Shown here: piece by piece, positions 36,681 to 47,861 of the stretch | Position numbering within the stretch: the first letter of the stretch is position 1 | How the letters are laid out: the number at the start of each line of letters is the position of its first letter | NCBI GenBank assembly: GCA_035771175.1 | Contig: CM069613.1 | Location: forward strand, 3,716,001 to 3,780,000 | Length of the DNA: 64,000 bases | Direction: 5' to 3' | Origin: Paratinospora sagittata | Taxonomy: Eukaryota; Streptophyta; Magnoliopsida; Ranunculales; Menispermaceae | Made by a program: the position numbers and the translations under genes | Notes under the pieces: generated by a model | What the model saw: only the letters and a program-made list of their open reading frames with translations | Told to the model about the DNA's origin: nothing | Databases searched by the model: none

Positions 36681-39624
36681 TCAGCCCTTAGCTAGCAACT
36701 CCAATGCAGTATCAATGAGCGAATGAATTGTCGTGTTGTGCCGGCTTAGTCCGATACTACCCGAAAAAGTGTCAAATCTTTCCAGCTCCGACGTGGTCTC
36801 GATGACGTTCTCAAGCTCTTGTACCATTCCAAGATCCCTGAAAATATGAAGGTTTTCTTCTTTGTTTTTCATCATACAAATAGCTAGTTCAATTGCAAAT
36901 CTTCTTATTCTTGGAACCTTTACTGATGGGAACTGATTATGTTTCAGTATCTGAACTAGTGTCATTGCCAATTCACTTTCTTCCAAGCCAATTTCTTTAA
37001 ATACGATGCTTGATTCTTCAGGGTCCATGAAGCTAAAGACCTGTGCTGCAAGTCCAAGCATTACTTCTTGCATCTTGTTCTCTTCGGGCATTATTGCTCG
37101 AAGCACCTGACAGGATAACAAAGAAAGAACTTACATGCATGATTTATTCTTCTTATAGATGTTTTTAGAGTTTAGATACAAGAAATATTGGAAACAGCAA
37201 GACTACATATGAAGAAAACTGATTTTGTAATTTATTAGTTATTTTGATGAATAACAAACCTATTGTAGGTTTCATTGTATAGTATAACTGAAACAGATCA
37301 AATTTGATAATGCTAGTCTAAACACGAAAACATGACAATATTAACATCATGTATCTTATTACATGAATGATTAACTTAAAGGGCTTATTCACTTGAAACT
37401 TATATCTAATAAAATTAATATATAGTTGGGAATAATTACTTAAATCTAATAAAATTCAGGTAAGGAGAATGACAATGGAAAACAGAGATAGGTATATAGA
37501 TATAGGAAAAAAAAAATATTGTCCAAGGGATCTTACAGTGGGTGCAGCAGCAGCAACTCCCAGTAACTGTATGAAGCAATCGGGCCTGGTATAAATGCAA
37601 AGATTCCTTAAAACTCTTGCTGAAACTTTACAAACGAATCGATCCTCGTCCTCTAATGCCTCGACAAGCTTTCTCACCAAGTTCAATTTCAAAACCCGAC
37701 GGCAATTCCCTTCACTCTCAAACACCAGCATTGCAATTGTTTCTCCTGCCACAACTCTTACATTATTCCAAATTTCTAGCCTACCCTGATACAGGAATGT
37801 GTAGAAAAGTTCTTTAAGAATTCCCCCAGTACTTCCAATCCTCTCTTTTGCATCTTCTTCCAAAGACAAACCAATCAGAATCTGCATTCCTAGTATTTGC
37901 AACGCCTGATAGTTCTCACCATGACACAAAATTTCTCTGATATTACTAACAGTGAAAACAATCTTGGAAATCCTCCAACGAAGAAGTTTACCGGTGGCTC
38001 CTGTCGTGCTGACGAGAATTTTCAACAGTTTTAGTGATCTTTTCACTGCCAAAATATGAGATTCTTTCATGCCATTAGTCCTAAATCTATCCCCTGGATT
38101 TGTGAATTCTACAATCTTAGGAAGGAGGCCCCTTGTGTTGCCTATCTTTCCACAGTTATCATGGTTGTGAGCAAGCTTTTTCAAAATTAGAAGGCCCAAG
38201 TGATTAAAAGTCGAATACTCAATGTCATCAGCAACATAATTCTCACTGATTTCTTCACCTGAAACTCTCGAACTAAGTTCAACATGTAGCAGCGACGTTA
38301 TAGATTCTATTGAACCGGGAATTCTGGCAATTCGAAGAGAGCTCTGCTTTTTCCCAGCTAGTTTTGACAAGATTTCTGCTGCGGACAGCCGGATCTCTTC
38401 TTCTTGCGGGTCCTTCCAATTCAACATCTCCACCAATCTCTCTATCGCAGCTTTGGAGACACCGATCTGTCGGAGAGTATCATTAGAAAACCGTTCATTT
38501 GTTGAAAATTTGCGAAGAATCCTAGCTCCGACAAGCTGCTCATCGAAGGAATAAGAAGTCAACAGTTCAATGCCAAAAGATGCCATATCCAGTTTCAAGC
38601 CGTCGAAGATGCTTCCGTTGATGCAACTAGAATAGGTATCATAGTAGAACTTTTTCACTGGAACCATGCCTGAAGGTCCCAACTCGCACTCTTCGTTCAC
38701 TTCTTCCATCAATTTACAATAAGTGACTTTCCATTCCCAATACGCTTTCCCCATTAGTAGTAACATAGCTTCGGAGAAGGCTAATACATAGAAAAGATTC
38801 AGCGCAGAACTTCGGTTTTTCTTTATAGAAGAATTCTCCTCACTTATCTCACCAAAGTTCTGCTTGATCAGCTTGATCAATGATAGTGTCACGCACACCA
38901 AGGCCGATGATACTTGAAGCCAATATAGGATCCTACTCGTGTTCTTTGCCAGAAAAACACGATAGAATGGAACATTTGATGTAAATGACTCCATGTTTTG
39001 TTCATTCTTCTTGCCAACTTCTGCCAATTCAGCATCATATTGGCAGACTTGTGAATCAGTGCTAGAACTCGAACCAAAAAAAAATGTCTTCACCATCTTG
39101 ATGAAGGAGTAGGAGCATAATTTCAGTGTACTGAAACTATTGATCCCAGCATCTTCAAGTGACCAGTTTGCCATATGTTGCCATTCGAGCTCATGACTAC
39201 GGCTAAATATTCGGGTTCCTTCAATTACAAGTATGGTGGTGATGTACCAAAAATCAGATTCTTTGAGAGTAACGGCGAATCCACCGAGAAGAACAACGGT
39301 TGCCCAGATGAATCCAAGGACTCCTAGACTAGTGGCCGCCTTTTCGAGAGTGGATACGCGAATCGCCAACACTGATAGTTTCTTTTCTGGTGCAAGGATG
39401 ATAGAGAATAGTGTTAGCTTGTTTGCTGGTGCTGGTACTGTAAGTTTCTCCTCAGAACTGGAGCTTGCATTGCTACTATTATCTCCATTTTCATCAAATA
39501 TTGGCGCATTAGGATCCATTTGAGGTTCAAATATGGTATTAGAATTCCATTTTTTGCTTGCTTCATGTTGCTCTGTAATCTTTAACTGGTTGCTATGTTC
39601 CATATTATCATCTATATGTTCCAA
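36681..39624 (-). CDS. ARM-repeat membrane protein, tandem copy B
   Basis: Two exons, 39624-37537 and 37106-36681, with a 430-nt intron at the same phase-0 position as in copy A (APT/VLRAIM), encode 837 residues. The membrane core, the IEGTRIFSRSHELEWQH motif and the C-terminal armadillo-like region (RARILRKFSTNERFS-like, LNWKDPQEEEIRLSAAEILS, ARVLRNLCIYT) are all retained. The N terminus differs: the KLTLF segment appears twice, as KLTLFSIILAPEKKLSVLAI, where copy A has one. There is no stop or frameshift, so it looks functional. Reading past the donor would add a spurious 26-residue tail. Confidence 0.88.
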
Positions 39625-40070
39625 ATTGATCTTTCTACTCTTGTATCTCTCTTTTTGCAGAAAGTCCTATAAACTGAATGAAAACCAAATGGCTAGAGGA
39701 GCTTTTCTTTTTCTTTTCACCTCTTCTATCAATTAAATATAAGAAAATATAATTTTCTCAAGAAAATAGATAAAACCTTCATTTTCTCGGCTATCAAATA
39801 TACCCCTATAATTTTTATTTTTTTATTTTTATTTTTAAAGCTCAAACATATAAACTTAGATTTGATTTGATGATTTTAAAAAAAAAAATCATACCAAGTG
39901 CAGTCACATTCAATTTGATTTGGTCTATTTATACTACAAGTCTTGAAATTAATGTACGGTGGTGCTTAAATGGACGTCGAGGCAGGTAACGGATAAAAAC
40001 CTCGTGTTCCTTAGATAAACATGGAGCTGCACAATACATACTATTTGGTATTGATCTAGCAGCCCATTCC
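39625..40070. other. Upstream region of ARM copy B
   Basis: Probable promoter and leader of copy B; AT-rich, with A- and T-runs around 39820-39890. No element is resolved. Confidence 0.35.
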
Positions 40071-40265
40071 TTTTTTTTTTTTTTTGGGTACCAATTTTTC
40101 AGTACTAGGCAAGTGTCATCCTCCCCTTTTAGGGTGAGACTAATCCTTTTGATTTCGAGGATTTGCAAGGGTAAGAATACTTCTCTTAACAGAAATAGAT
40201 GAGAGCGGGCTCGAACTCATGATGAATTCCTTAGACGCACCTCGTCCATCCCTTTTAAGCATGCA
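40071..40265 (-). mobile_element. Candidate tRNA-derived SINE
   Basis: On the minus strand GGATGGACGAGGTGCG is followed by the B box GAGTTCGAGCCC (near 40206-40217). A body containing AAGGATTAGTCTCACCC comes next, then a 15-base A tail (T-run 40071-40085 on the plus strand). The body resembles the widespread plant SINE pattern with GGATTAGTC near its 3' end. Confidence 0.5.
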
Positions 40266-41239
40266 CTTCGTGACATATATATTTGCTTACAAGAAGAGGT
40301 GTTGACTTTATTATTAATTTGTATATATACAATCAATTATATAAACATATTCACACATCAAGTACTTTTTAATTAATAATTATTAGGGACTTTTCATTTT
40401 CATGAAATCAAGTTGGAATAATTTGGTATTGGATTTGAAAGTGATTAAAATAGCATATATCCAACTGAGATCCATTTTGTCATGATGCTTATATATATGA
40501 GCGTCCAATAATATAATAGTCATACTCTTATTTATTTATTTATTTATGATAATTTATACTGTATATATCTTTTTATTTATTTATTATTGTATTTATATTA
40601 CATAAAAAAGAGATCTTGTAATGGTCCCAACCCTTTTAATGTTGATGTCCAACTGTCAAATTTATTTATTTGTTTTCAATTTATCTAATGTCAAAGTGAA
40701 TGATGTATAACGGTTGCCATGGGAGTTCATGAATTTAATTAGATTAGTTAGTTGTATTGTAAGTGATGTAAGAATTTTGAAAATTATAAATAAACCGTAT
40801 CAGATATAATTTAATTTAATAGTTATCTGACTCGTATATAACTGTGATATTCTTGATTATTTGGCTATGTTATTCAAGTAATCAAAATGATAATTAAGTA
40901 AAACTCATGCTATGCATGTCACGTTTTTTTTTTTTTATTATTATCTTTTTAATTGTCCAACTCAACTAATACAATTAGATTATGAGATATTCCATGGCTG
41001 GAACTTAAAAACTTAGAGTTAAATAAATTATTAATTTGGGCCTGTTATATCATTAGATGCTAGTTGAAGTATTCAATGATTTGCCTTTGGTGCCCCCACG
41101 GGTGACCTGACGGTTTCAATATTTTTGAAAAATAATTTCTTAATTTAAGAGAATTTTCTTATTATTATTTGATTAAATTAATATGTTATCATTTATTTAT
41201 TTTGCTTCCATTTTATTTAGGAAGAGAAAGGAGTTTTAT

Positions 41240-41460
41240 TTATTTATTATTATTATTTTTGAAACTTAGGTATCTTGGCTAGCTTACGCGTACCTGACTA
41301 ATTCTAATGGAGTGCAAGCCTCTAGCCCGCAAAGGGGGCACTCTCTGAAACCCCATAAAAGATTTTCGTTCGGACTCATACCTTGAAGTAAGCACGAGTG
41401 AATGAGACTTAAACTCGTAACCTTTGTGTTACTTGCCAAGAATATAAAAGATTTTCTTAT
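41240..41460 (-). mobile_element. Candidate tRNA-derived SINE
   Basis: Read on the minus strand: TTGGCAAGTAACACAAAGG (A-box-like), then GGTTACGAGTTTAAGTCTC (degenerate B box). The 3' part is ATTAGTCAGGTACGCGTAAG followed by CTAGCCAAGATACC and a TAA/AAT-rich tail. That 3' block matches the conserved end of a common plant SINE group. Confidence 0.55.
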
Positions 41461-42939
41461 TAGGAAAAAAAATTTCACCTATTCATGTGAAAGATTTTGG
41501 ATGAATTAGAACAATAATTTCATATTAGAAACAAAAGAGGGCGTCATATGATATTAAGTTAAAAAGTGTTGGATGTATATGGATCCAACCATTAGTCCCA
41601 CATTAAAAAAAAAAAAAAAAAATCATCAAATGTGATAAAGCATGGATAATATTAATTGGAAATGTGGTCGAACATTTTATAGCCCCATTTTATATAGTTT
41701 TTGCAACAATGATTTTCCAAGAAGTGTTTTCTAATAAAGTATTTTTTAAAAAAGTTGATCTTGATCTGAGCTTTTTTTACAAGCAAAAGAATTATTTTTC
41801 CATTGGTAATTTGGCCAAAAGCAATGTTGTAAAACATCTTGAAACTTTGCAAAAGTTGTACCAAATGGACCTATGTCCCTTGGATCAACACAAGTCCTCA
41901 TGTATTAAGTGACTCCATATTGATCCAAGGGATTCACATAATTGAGTATACTTCCGGAGTTTCTTCAGTCCCTTTATCGGGTAATTGACGTTGTGAAAAT
42001 AGTGTTTTGCAAACACTTGCAATGATGTTTGAACATAAAATCTCCATAATAACAAAGCAACAAAACTCTAATACCATGTGAGCTAAAACACATAGAGGTT
42101 CAATTGTATATATCAAGCAAAACATTTATTTATACTAGAATAAAGAGAATACTTGCTTTTTTTTTTACCATTACTAACAAAAATGCCAATCTTTTCGATC
42201 TTTGATAGCTAGAGTTTAAGAAGGGCAAAAGAGAAGTTTTATACATTTTATTATTTTAACCAATGTTCTGTCTCTAATATTTTAGCTTTTTACATAATTC
42301 AAATTTTCTTTTTCTTCTTTTACAACTCTACCTTTTTACTTTTGCATAACTTAATTTTTATTTTATTTTTTTTAACTGTATGAAATAATTTCATTCTTTT
42401 ATTTACATTAAAGGACATGGGCGGGAGAATTTTTTCAAAGTACTTTTGCTTTAAAAATATTTTTGGAGGTGTTTGATAGCACTTACTTCTAATCAAATTA
42501 TAATGAAAAAAATAATTTTCTACTTTTAGAAGAAGTTGGATGAGACCCGTTTTTTTGAAAAATGTTTTTTTGAAAAATGTTTTTCGGAAAAACGTTTTTG
42601 TAAAAGCTCTCCTAAACAGGGTCAAAATAACTTATCTTTTTTTTTTTCTTGGACAATATTTATTTTATTTTTACTAATGACTAATAAAGATTAACAATTA
42701 GGTGCTATGTACATGTATATTTCTTAGGATACATTCATATAAATTGGAGAATTACAGGCTTTACAGCCAATGCAATCTGCTCTCTTTCATTCATTCATTT
42801 TACAAGCCAATGGTGTATAAAAATGACATACACCGGATGTAGGACGTCACTTCAGCATTTTCCTTTTTAATGTGTGCTTAATCAAATTTACAGTTCTATG
42901 TATATATATATTTCTTTCAAATTAGCTTGAATTTAGCCA
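41461..42939. other. Spacer between ARM copies B and C
   Basis: AT-rich with no gene. Around 42464-42621, GGAGGTGTTTGATAGCACTT and the reverse complement of the far side GACCCTGTTTAGGAGAGCTT look like imperfect inverted ends of another MITE, with a repeated TTTTTTTGAAAAATG unit inside. I do not call it for lack of a target duplication. Confidence 0.35.
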
Positions 42940-45900
42940 TTAACAAAGCAACTCCAGCACTGTGTCTACGAGAGACTCCATTGATGTTCTATGTCGGATT
43001 TCTCCAACACTACCAGAGAAAATGATGAAGCTCTCTACCTCTGTTGTGGTTTCTACAACGTTCTCAAGCTCCTGCACCATTCCAAAATCCTTGAACATTT
43101 GAATACCATTTTTCATGTTTTTCACCATGCAAATAGCCAACTCAATCACATATCTTCTTAATCTTGGAACCCTGATTTGTGGGTACTGATTATATTTCAA
43201 TATTTGCACTAATTTCATTGCTAGCTCTTTCTCATCCTTAATCCCAGCTTGTTTAAGCATGAGTTTTGATTCTTCAGAGTCCATGAAGCTGAAGAGCTTT
43301 GCTGCTAGCCCTATCATCACTTCTTGTAATTTATTGTCTCCTGACATTATTGCCTTAAGCACCTGCAAGCACCCAAATATCAGAAAAATGAATGAAAGAA
43401 ATTAAATGTATTATATTGTTTTTCTTTTTCAAATAATGAAGAGTATTATTAACATAAAAAAAAAAATGTTAACATGAGGGTGCTACCTTAAACACATTTT
43501 CAGCGCAATTTTAGCACACAGTCCATTTAATACATTACATATCGATGCGCAATCTTGAGGGCATCCAATATGTTTAATATGATCTGATCACATGTTCTAC
43601 CCCTTTGATTCTCTTATTAATAGATTTAATTCTAATGTGAATATTTATTGACTCACATAAATCTTTGTGTTTACTTATGATTTTTTTCAATTTTTTTTGG
43701 TAATCTAGGTGGCATCCCCTAAGGCAGATTACGTGTGTCAAAGACTAATCCACTTATAACGAGCACTGCTAAAGAGTTATCCCACTCAAGGGCATGGGAG
43801 TGTCCCTACAAATGGTCATAACACAAAGGAGGGTTTCCCCCTGGGCAAAAGCCACACCATCCTACCCAACCGGTGAAGAAGAAAGTTTACTCTGAGGCTC
43901 AAACCTGCTGAGACCTCGTGAGAAAAAAATCGTCTTCCTAGCATTCAAACTAATTTGTAGTTTATGAGTTCTTTTTTGCTTTCATTAGATATGCACATGT
44001 GATTTACATTTGACTTGTCCACAACATAAATTAACAAGATTATTGGTTTGAAGGAATTTAACTTACTGATGATGCACATCCAGTGATTCCCTTCAACTGG
44101 TTGCAGAAATCCAGTTCATCAGCAAAGTTGCATAGATTACTCAAAATTCTAGCAGAATTAACTTGAATAACTGGATCCTCCAATCCCTCTACGAGCTTTC
44201 CCACCACCTTCAATTTCAAAATTCTACAAGCATTCCTCTTGCTCGCAAGCATCAGCATCACCAGTGCTTCACCTGCAACTCCAACTCTCTCATCATTTCT
44301 CCCTTCTTCCCTTCCACAATCAAAGAAAACACAAAACAACTCTTTCAAAATCCCCCTATTACTTCCTATCCTCTCTGCCGCATCTTCTTCCAAAGCCAAA
44401 CAAGTTATAATCTCAATACCCAGTTTCTGCAACATTCCATACTTCTCACCATACCTTAGAATCTCTCCAATGTTACTAACTGTAAAAACTATCTCCGAGA
44501 CCTCCCGACGAAGCCACTTTCCTTCTTCTCCCGTTGTGCTTACTAGCATTTTCACCACTTGCAATGATCGTTTCACCATTAGAATTTGAGATTCTGCTGC
44601 GGTTTTATCCCTCAGAAGCCTCTCTGTAGCGTGACAGAGATCGATTATTTTTGATATTAGGCCTCTTGTGTGGCCTATCTTCTCGCAGTTTTCATGTTCT
44701 CGGGCAAGTTTTTTCAGAATGAGAAGACCCAGAAGAGTAAACGCCGAGAACTCGTAGTATTCTTGGTCATGGATGACTTCTCTCTCGAAGATTTCATCGG
44801 TTGCGCCTGATTTCAAGCTTCTTTTAATGTGAAGAAGAGATGATATTGATTCCATTGCACCAGGAATTGCAGCGACCCGGATTGAGCTTTGTTTTTTTCC
44901 TGTGAGTTTTGATAAGATTTCTGCTGCGGATCTCCGAATCTCTTCTTCTTCGGGGTCCTTCCAGTTCAACATCTCAACTAGTCTTTCCATTACATCCATT
45001 GAGATCCCAATTTTCCTTAATGTGTCATCAGAGAACCGTTCATTTAGCGCGAATTTTTGAAGAATTCTGGTTCCGATTAGTTGCTCATCGAATGAGTTTG
45101 CAGTCAAGAGATCCATTCCAAAGGATGCAAGATCCATCTTCAACCCATCGAAGATGCTTCCGTTGATGCAACTTGAATAGGTGTCGTAGAAAAACTTCCT
45201 AATGGAAACCATGCCCGAAGGTCCCAACTCGCATTCTTTGTTCACTTCTTCCATTAATTTACAGTAGGTGACTTGCCATTCCCAGTAAGCTTTTTCAAGC
45301 AAAAACAGCATAGCTTCAAAGAAGGCTAAAACATAGAAGATATTTAGAGATGAATCTCTCATTGCTTTCTCCTTAGAATCCTCTCCTTCCATCTCACCGT
45401 AGTTCTGCTTGGTTAACCTCATTAAGGACAGTGTTACACAAGCTGAAGCTGATGAAATTTGAAGCCAGTAAAGGATCCTACTAGTATTTTTTGATAGGAA
45501 AATCCTATACATAGGAACATTAGTTTGATTTGATGCTTCTTGTTCTCGATCATGGTGGCTTTCTTGAGGGGGGATTCTAGGAATTGAATCGCAAACTCCT
45601 TTAACAGTTTGAAATAGGAAATCAGAACTGGATTTGAGCAACTGAAAACTACTAAGCCCGGCATCAGAAAGTGACCAAGTAGCTTGGTGCTGCCATTCGA
45701 GCTCGTGGCTTCGACTGAAAATTCTTGTTCCTTCAATTACGAGAATGGTAGTGATAAACCAGAAATCTATTTTCTCTAGAGAAGCCGCAAAACCACCTAG
45801 AAGAACAACCGTTGCCCAGATGAATCCGAGCCCTCCTAGCCCACTCGCCGCCTTTTCAAGAACTGCAAGCCGAAGAGCAAACAGTGTTAGTTTCTTCTCG

Positions 45901-46076
45901 GGTTCAAGACGGAGAGTGAAGAGACTTAGTTTCCTCTCTAATGGCGCATTAGGCGGTGCACTGCTTCTTTCTCTCATTTCATCAATATCTTCTTCTATCA
46001 GATGCGGGTTCGGCTCGAAGATTTGCAGTTGGAAACTGTCATCTTTTTGTGTTAGTTTTAGATTTGTCATCTCCAT
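42940..46076 (-). CDS. ARM-repeat membrane protein, tandem copy C
   Basis: Two exons, 46076-44067 and 43362-42940, with a 704-nt intron at the family position, encode 810 residues. Like copy B it has a doubled N-terminal segment (KLSLFTLRLEPEKKLTLFAL), followed by the two membrane helices, IEGTRIFSRSHELEWQHQ, two further hydrophobic segments and the armadillo-like region (LQKFALNERFS, LNWKDPEEEEIRRSAAEILS, ARILSNLCNFA). The exon 1 end differs from copies A and B (CASS/VLKAIM instead of APT/VLRAIM). The intron contains a candidate SINE. The frame is intact. Confidence 0.88.
43683..43940 (-). mobile_element. Candidate SINE in the intron of ARM copy C
   Basis: On the minus strand: GCAGGTTTGAGCCTC (B-box-like, with T for C), then GGCTTTTGCCCAGGGGGAAA. 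The 3' block is GGATTAGTCTTTGACACACG, ending ATTACCAAAAAAAATTGAAA. The order resembles Au-type plant SINEs. It lies in the same orientation as the host gene. Confidence 0.5.
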
Positions 46077-46630
46077 GAACGATAATAGACAGCTTTGAAT
46101 TAAACGGGCTTTTTTCCATCAAATGAATGGAATAGAAGATGTGTACAAGCTTAAGGAAGAGATGAGCTTTGTTGAAGAGTGACCTTAAGGAGCAAATTTT
46201 GCAGGTTGGAATTCTCTGTTGCTTAAAGCAAAATGAAGAGAACAATTGTCACCAATCTAATTAGATTATTAAAATGTTTTTGTTGAGGGAATATATATTA
46301 TGATTAATAAGATCATTTAATAGAGAATGATAGCTTGCTTTTGCCATCTTGTCTTGGTGTCTTTGAATCTGGGGGCATTGACCTTCAGATCTTGTGTATC
46401 AATTGGATTTAGACATCAAGTAGTTCATAGAATAGAATATCCATTTTCATGAAATCAACTAGGAATTCTTTTTTTTTTTTTTTTAATTTATTGGTAAGAA
46501 AATAAAATAGGAGTTGAATTGCTATGATAATGATAGAAAGAGAGAATTTTAAGCTCAAGTCATTTTCCAATCAAGCGGGTGCCACATATTATGATTTTTA
46601 AAGGACTAGTGGAGTGCTCTAAGAAGCTAA
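46077..46630. other. Upstream region of ARM copy C
   Basis: Probable promoter and leader. A T-run lies near 46469-46484. Nothing else is recognised. Confidence 0.35.
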
Positions 46631-46877
46631 GGACCCATTTGACATCAAATTTAAATATTATTTTTAAAAATAAGTTCTTTTAAAAAATATTTTTAGAGTT
46701 TACTTTTAAAAAATAAGGAAAATAAATAATTTTTTTTTTGGTATTCTTATTTCTTTCACAAATTTAAATCTAAAAACAAATTTTAAATTCTTGAAAAACA
46801 GTTCAACTAAGGCATTTCCATGAAATCTTGAATTATGAATAAAAAACACTTTTTGAATTTGCATCCTAAATGGGCCC
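46631..46877. mobile_element. Tourist-like MITE
   Basis: A 247-bp element starts GGACCCATTTGACATCAAAT; the reverse complement of its end starts GGGCCCATTTAGGATGCAAA. TAA direct repeats flank it (46628-46630 and 46878-46880). The interior is AT-rich and non-coding. Confidence 0.65.
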
Positions 46878-46880
46878 TAA

Positions 46881-47861
46881 TATATGTTTTGATAAAAAAT
46901 AAATAAATAAAAAATGGGAACTCTTTTGATTCTTGGTTTATTTTATGAGTTTATTTGACTCTTTCTTGTCTTTAACTAGATGTGCTCATGTCATGTCATG
47001 TCATGGATGGAATAAGATGAGATATGCAACAAGATGCACAAGCATTGTCATATCAAGATTTCTTCTCTATTTTATTTTTATTTTATCTTATTTTGTCATA
47101 ATCGTTTTAATTGACATGCATCATAGACTAATCTCTCTCTTTATTTTTCTTTGAGAACCACTAATCATCATCTCTTTAAGCCAATCAAAGACAGGTCATC
47201 TATATCATTTTTCAATTAAAAAAAAAAAGAAGAAGAAGCCATCCACAAGCAACAACAATTATCATACAGTAACAATTTTAAAAGTGTAAAATTATTATTT
47301 AAGAATATGAGAATATTTTGGTTATGAACAATTTTAAAAGTGTTAAAAAAAGAAGAAGACTTTTAACACCAACAACAACACTGTTTCCTGATAACTTAAG
47401 CAAGCAAGTAAAACATCAAATTATCATTTTCATCAGAAAATTGATTGATGAATATCTAAAACACTTTGCTTGCTCATATAAATCAATTTATTGACCAACT
47501 TCACAAGCTAAAGAAAAGAAAATATTATGCTGGACAGTGGCCTTTCATGATTTTCCAGTATAACTCATACAGTAACTTTCTCCAACACAGAAAAAAAAAA
47601 AAACTCTAATCAGTAATATTTAGCTCAAGGTTCATATACAAAGCTTTTTATTACATCTGTTACAAGCACCCTTTTGTTACAATTCCTGAAATTTCCAGCC
47701 CTTCTTGCCTTAGAACTCCATAACTGCACAACTACCTCTCCCATCTCACTTTTGAGACCAAAATGAGAGAAGATAAAGTTTTTTTTTAAAAAGGGTCAAA
47801 AAAAGGAAGAAGAAGAAGAAGATTGTGTCCTCTTCCAAGCTGTTTTTTATTGTTCTTATGG
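46881..47861. other. Intergenic and 3' flank of the 402-residue gene
   Basis: A GTCAT pentamer is repeated at 46988-47003. The stretch just below 47862, down to about 47640, is the likely 3' UTR. No gene is seen. Confidence 0.4.

Noticed and set aside
37456..37536. C-terminal extension of ARM copy B read through to 37456
   Set aside because: Sequence past GTAAGATCC is intron; the paralogues share the same donor and continue in exon 2.
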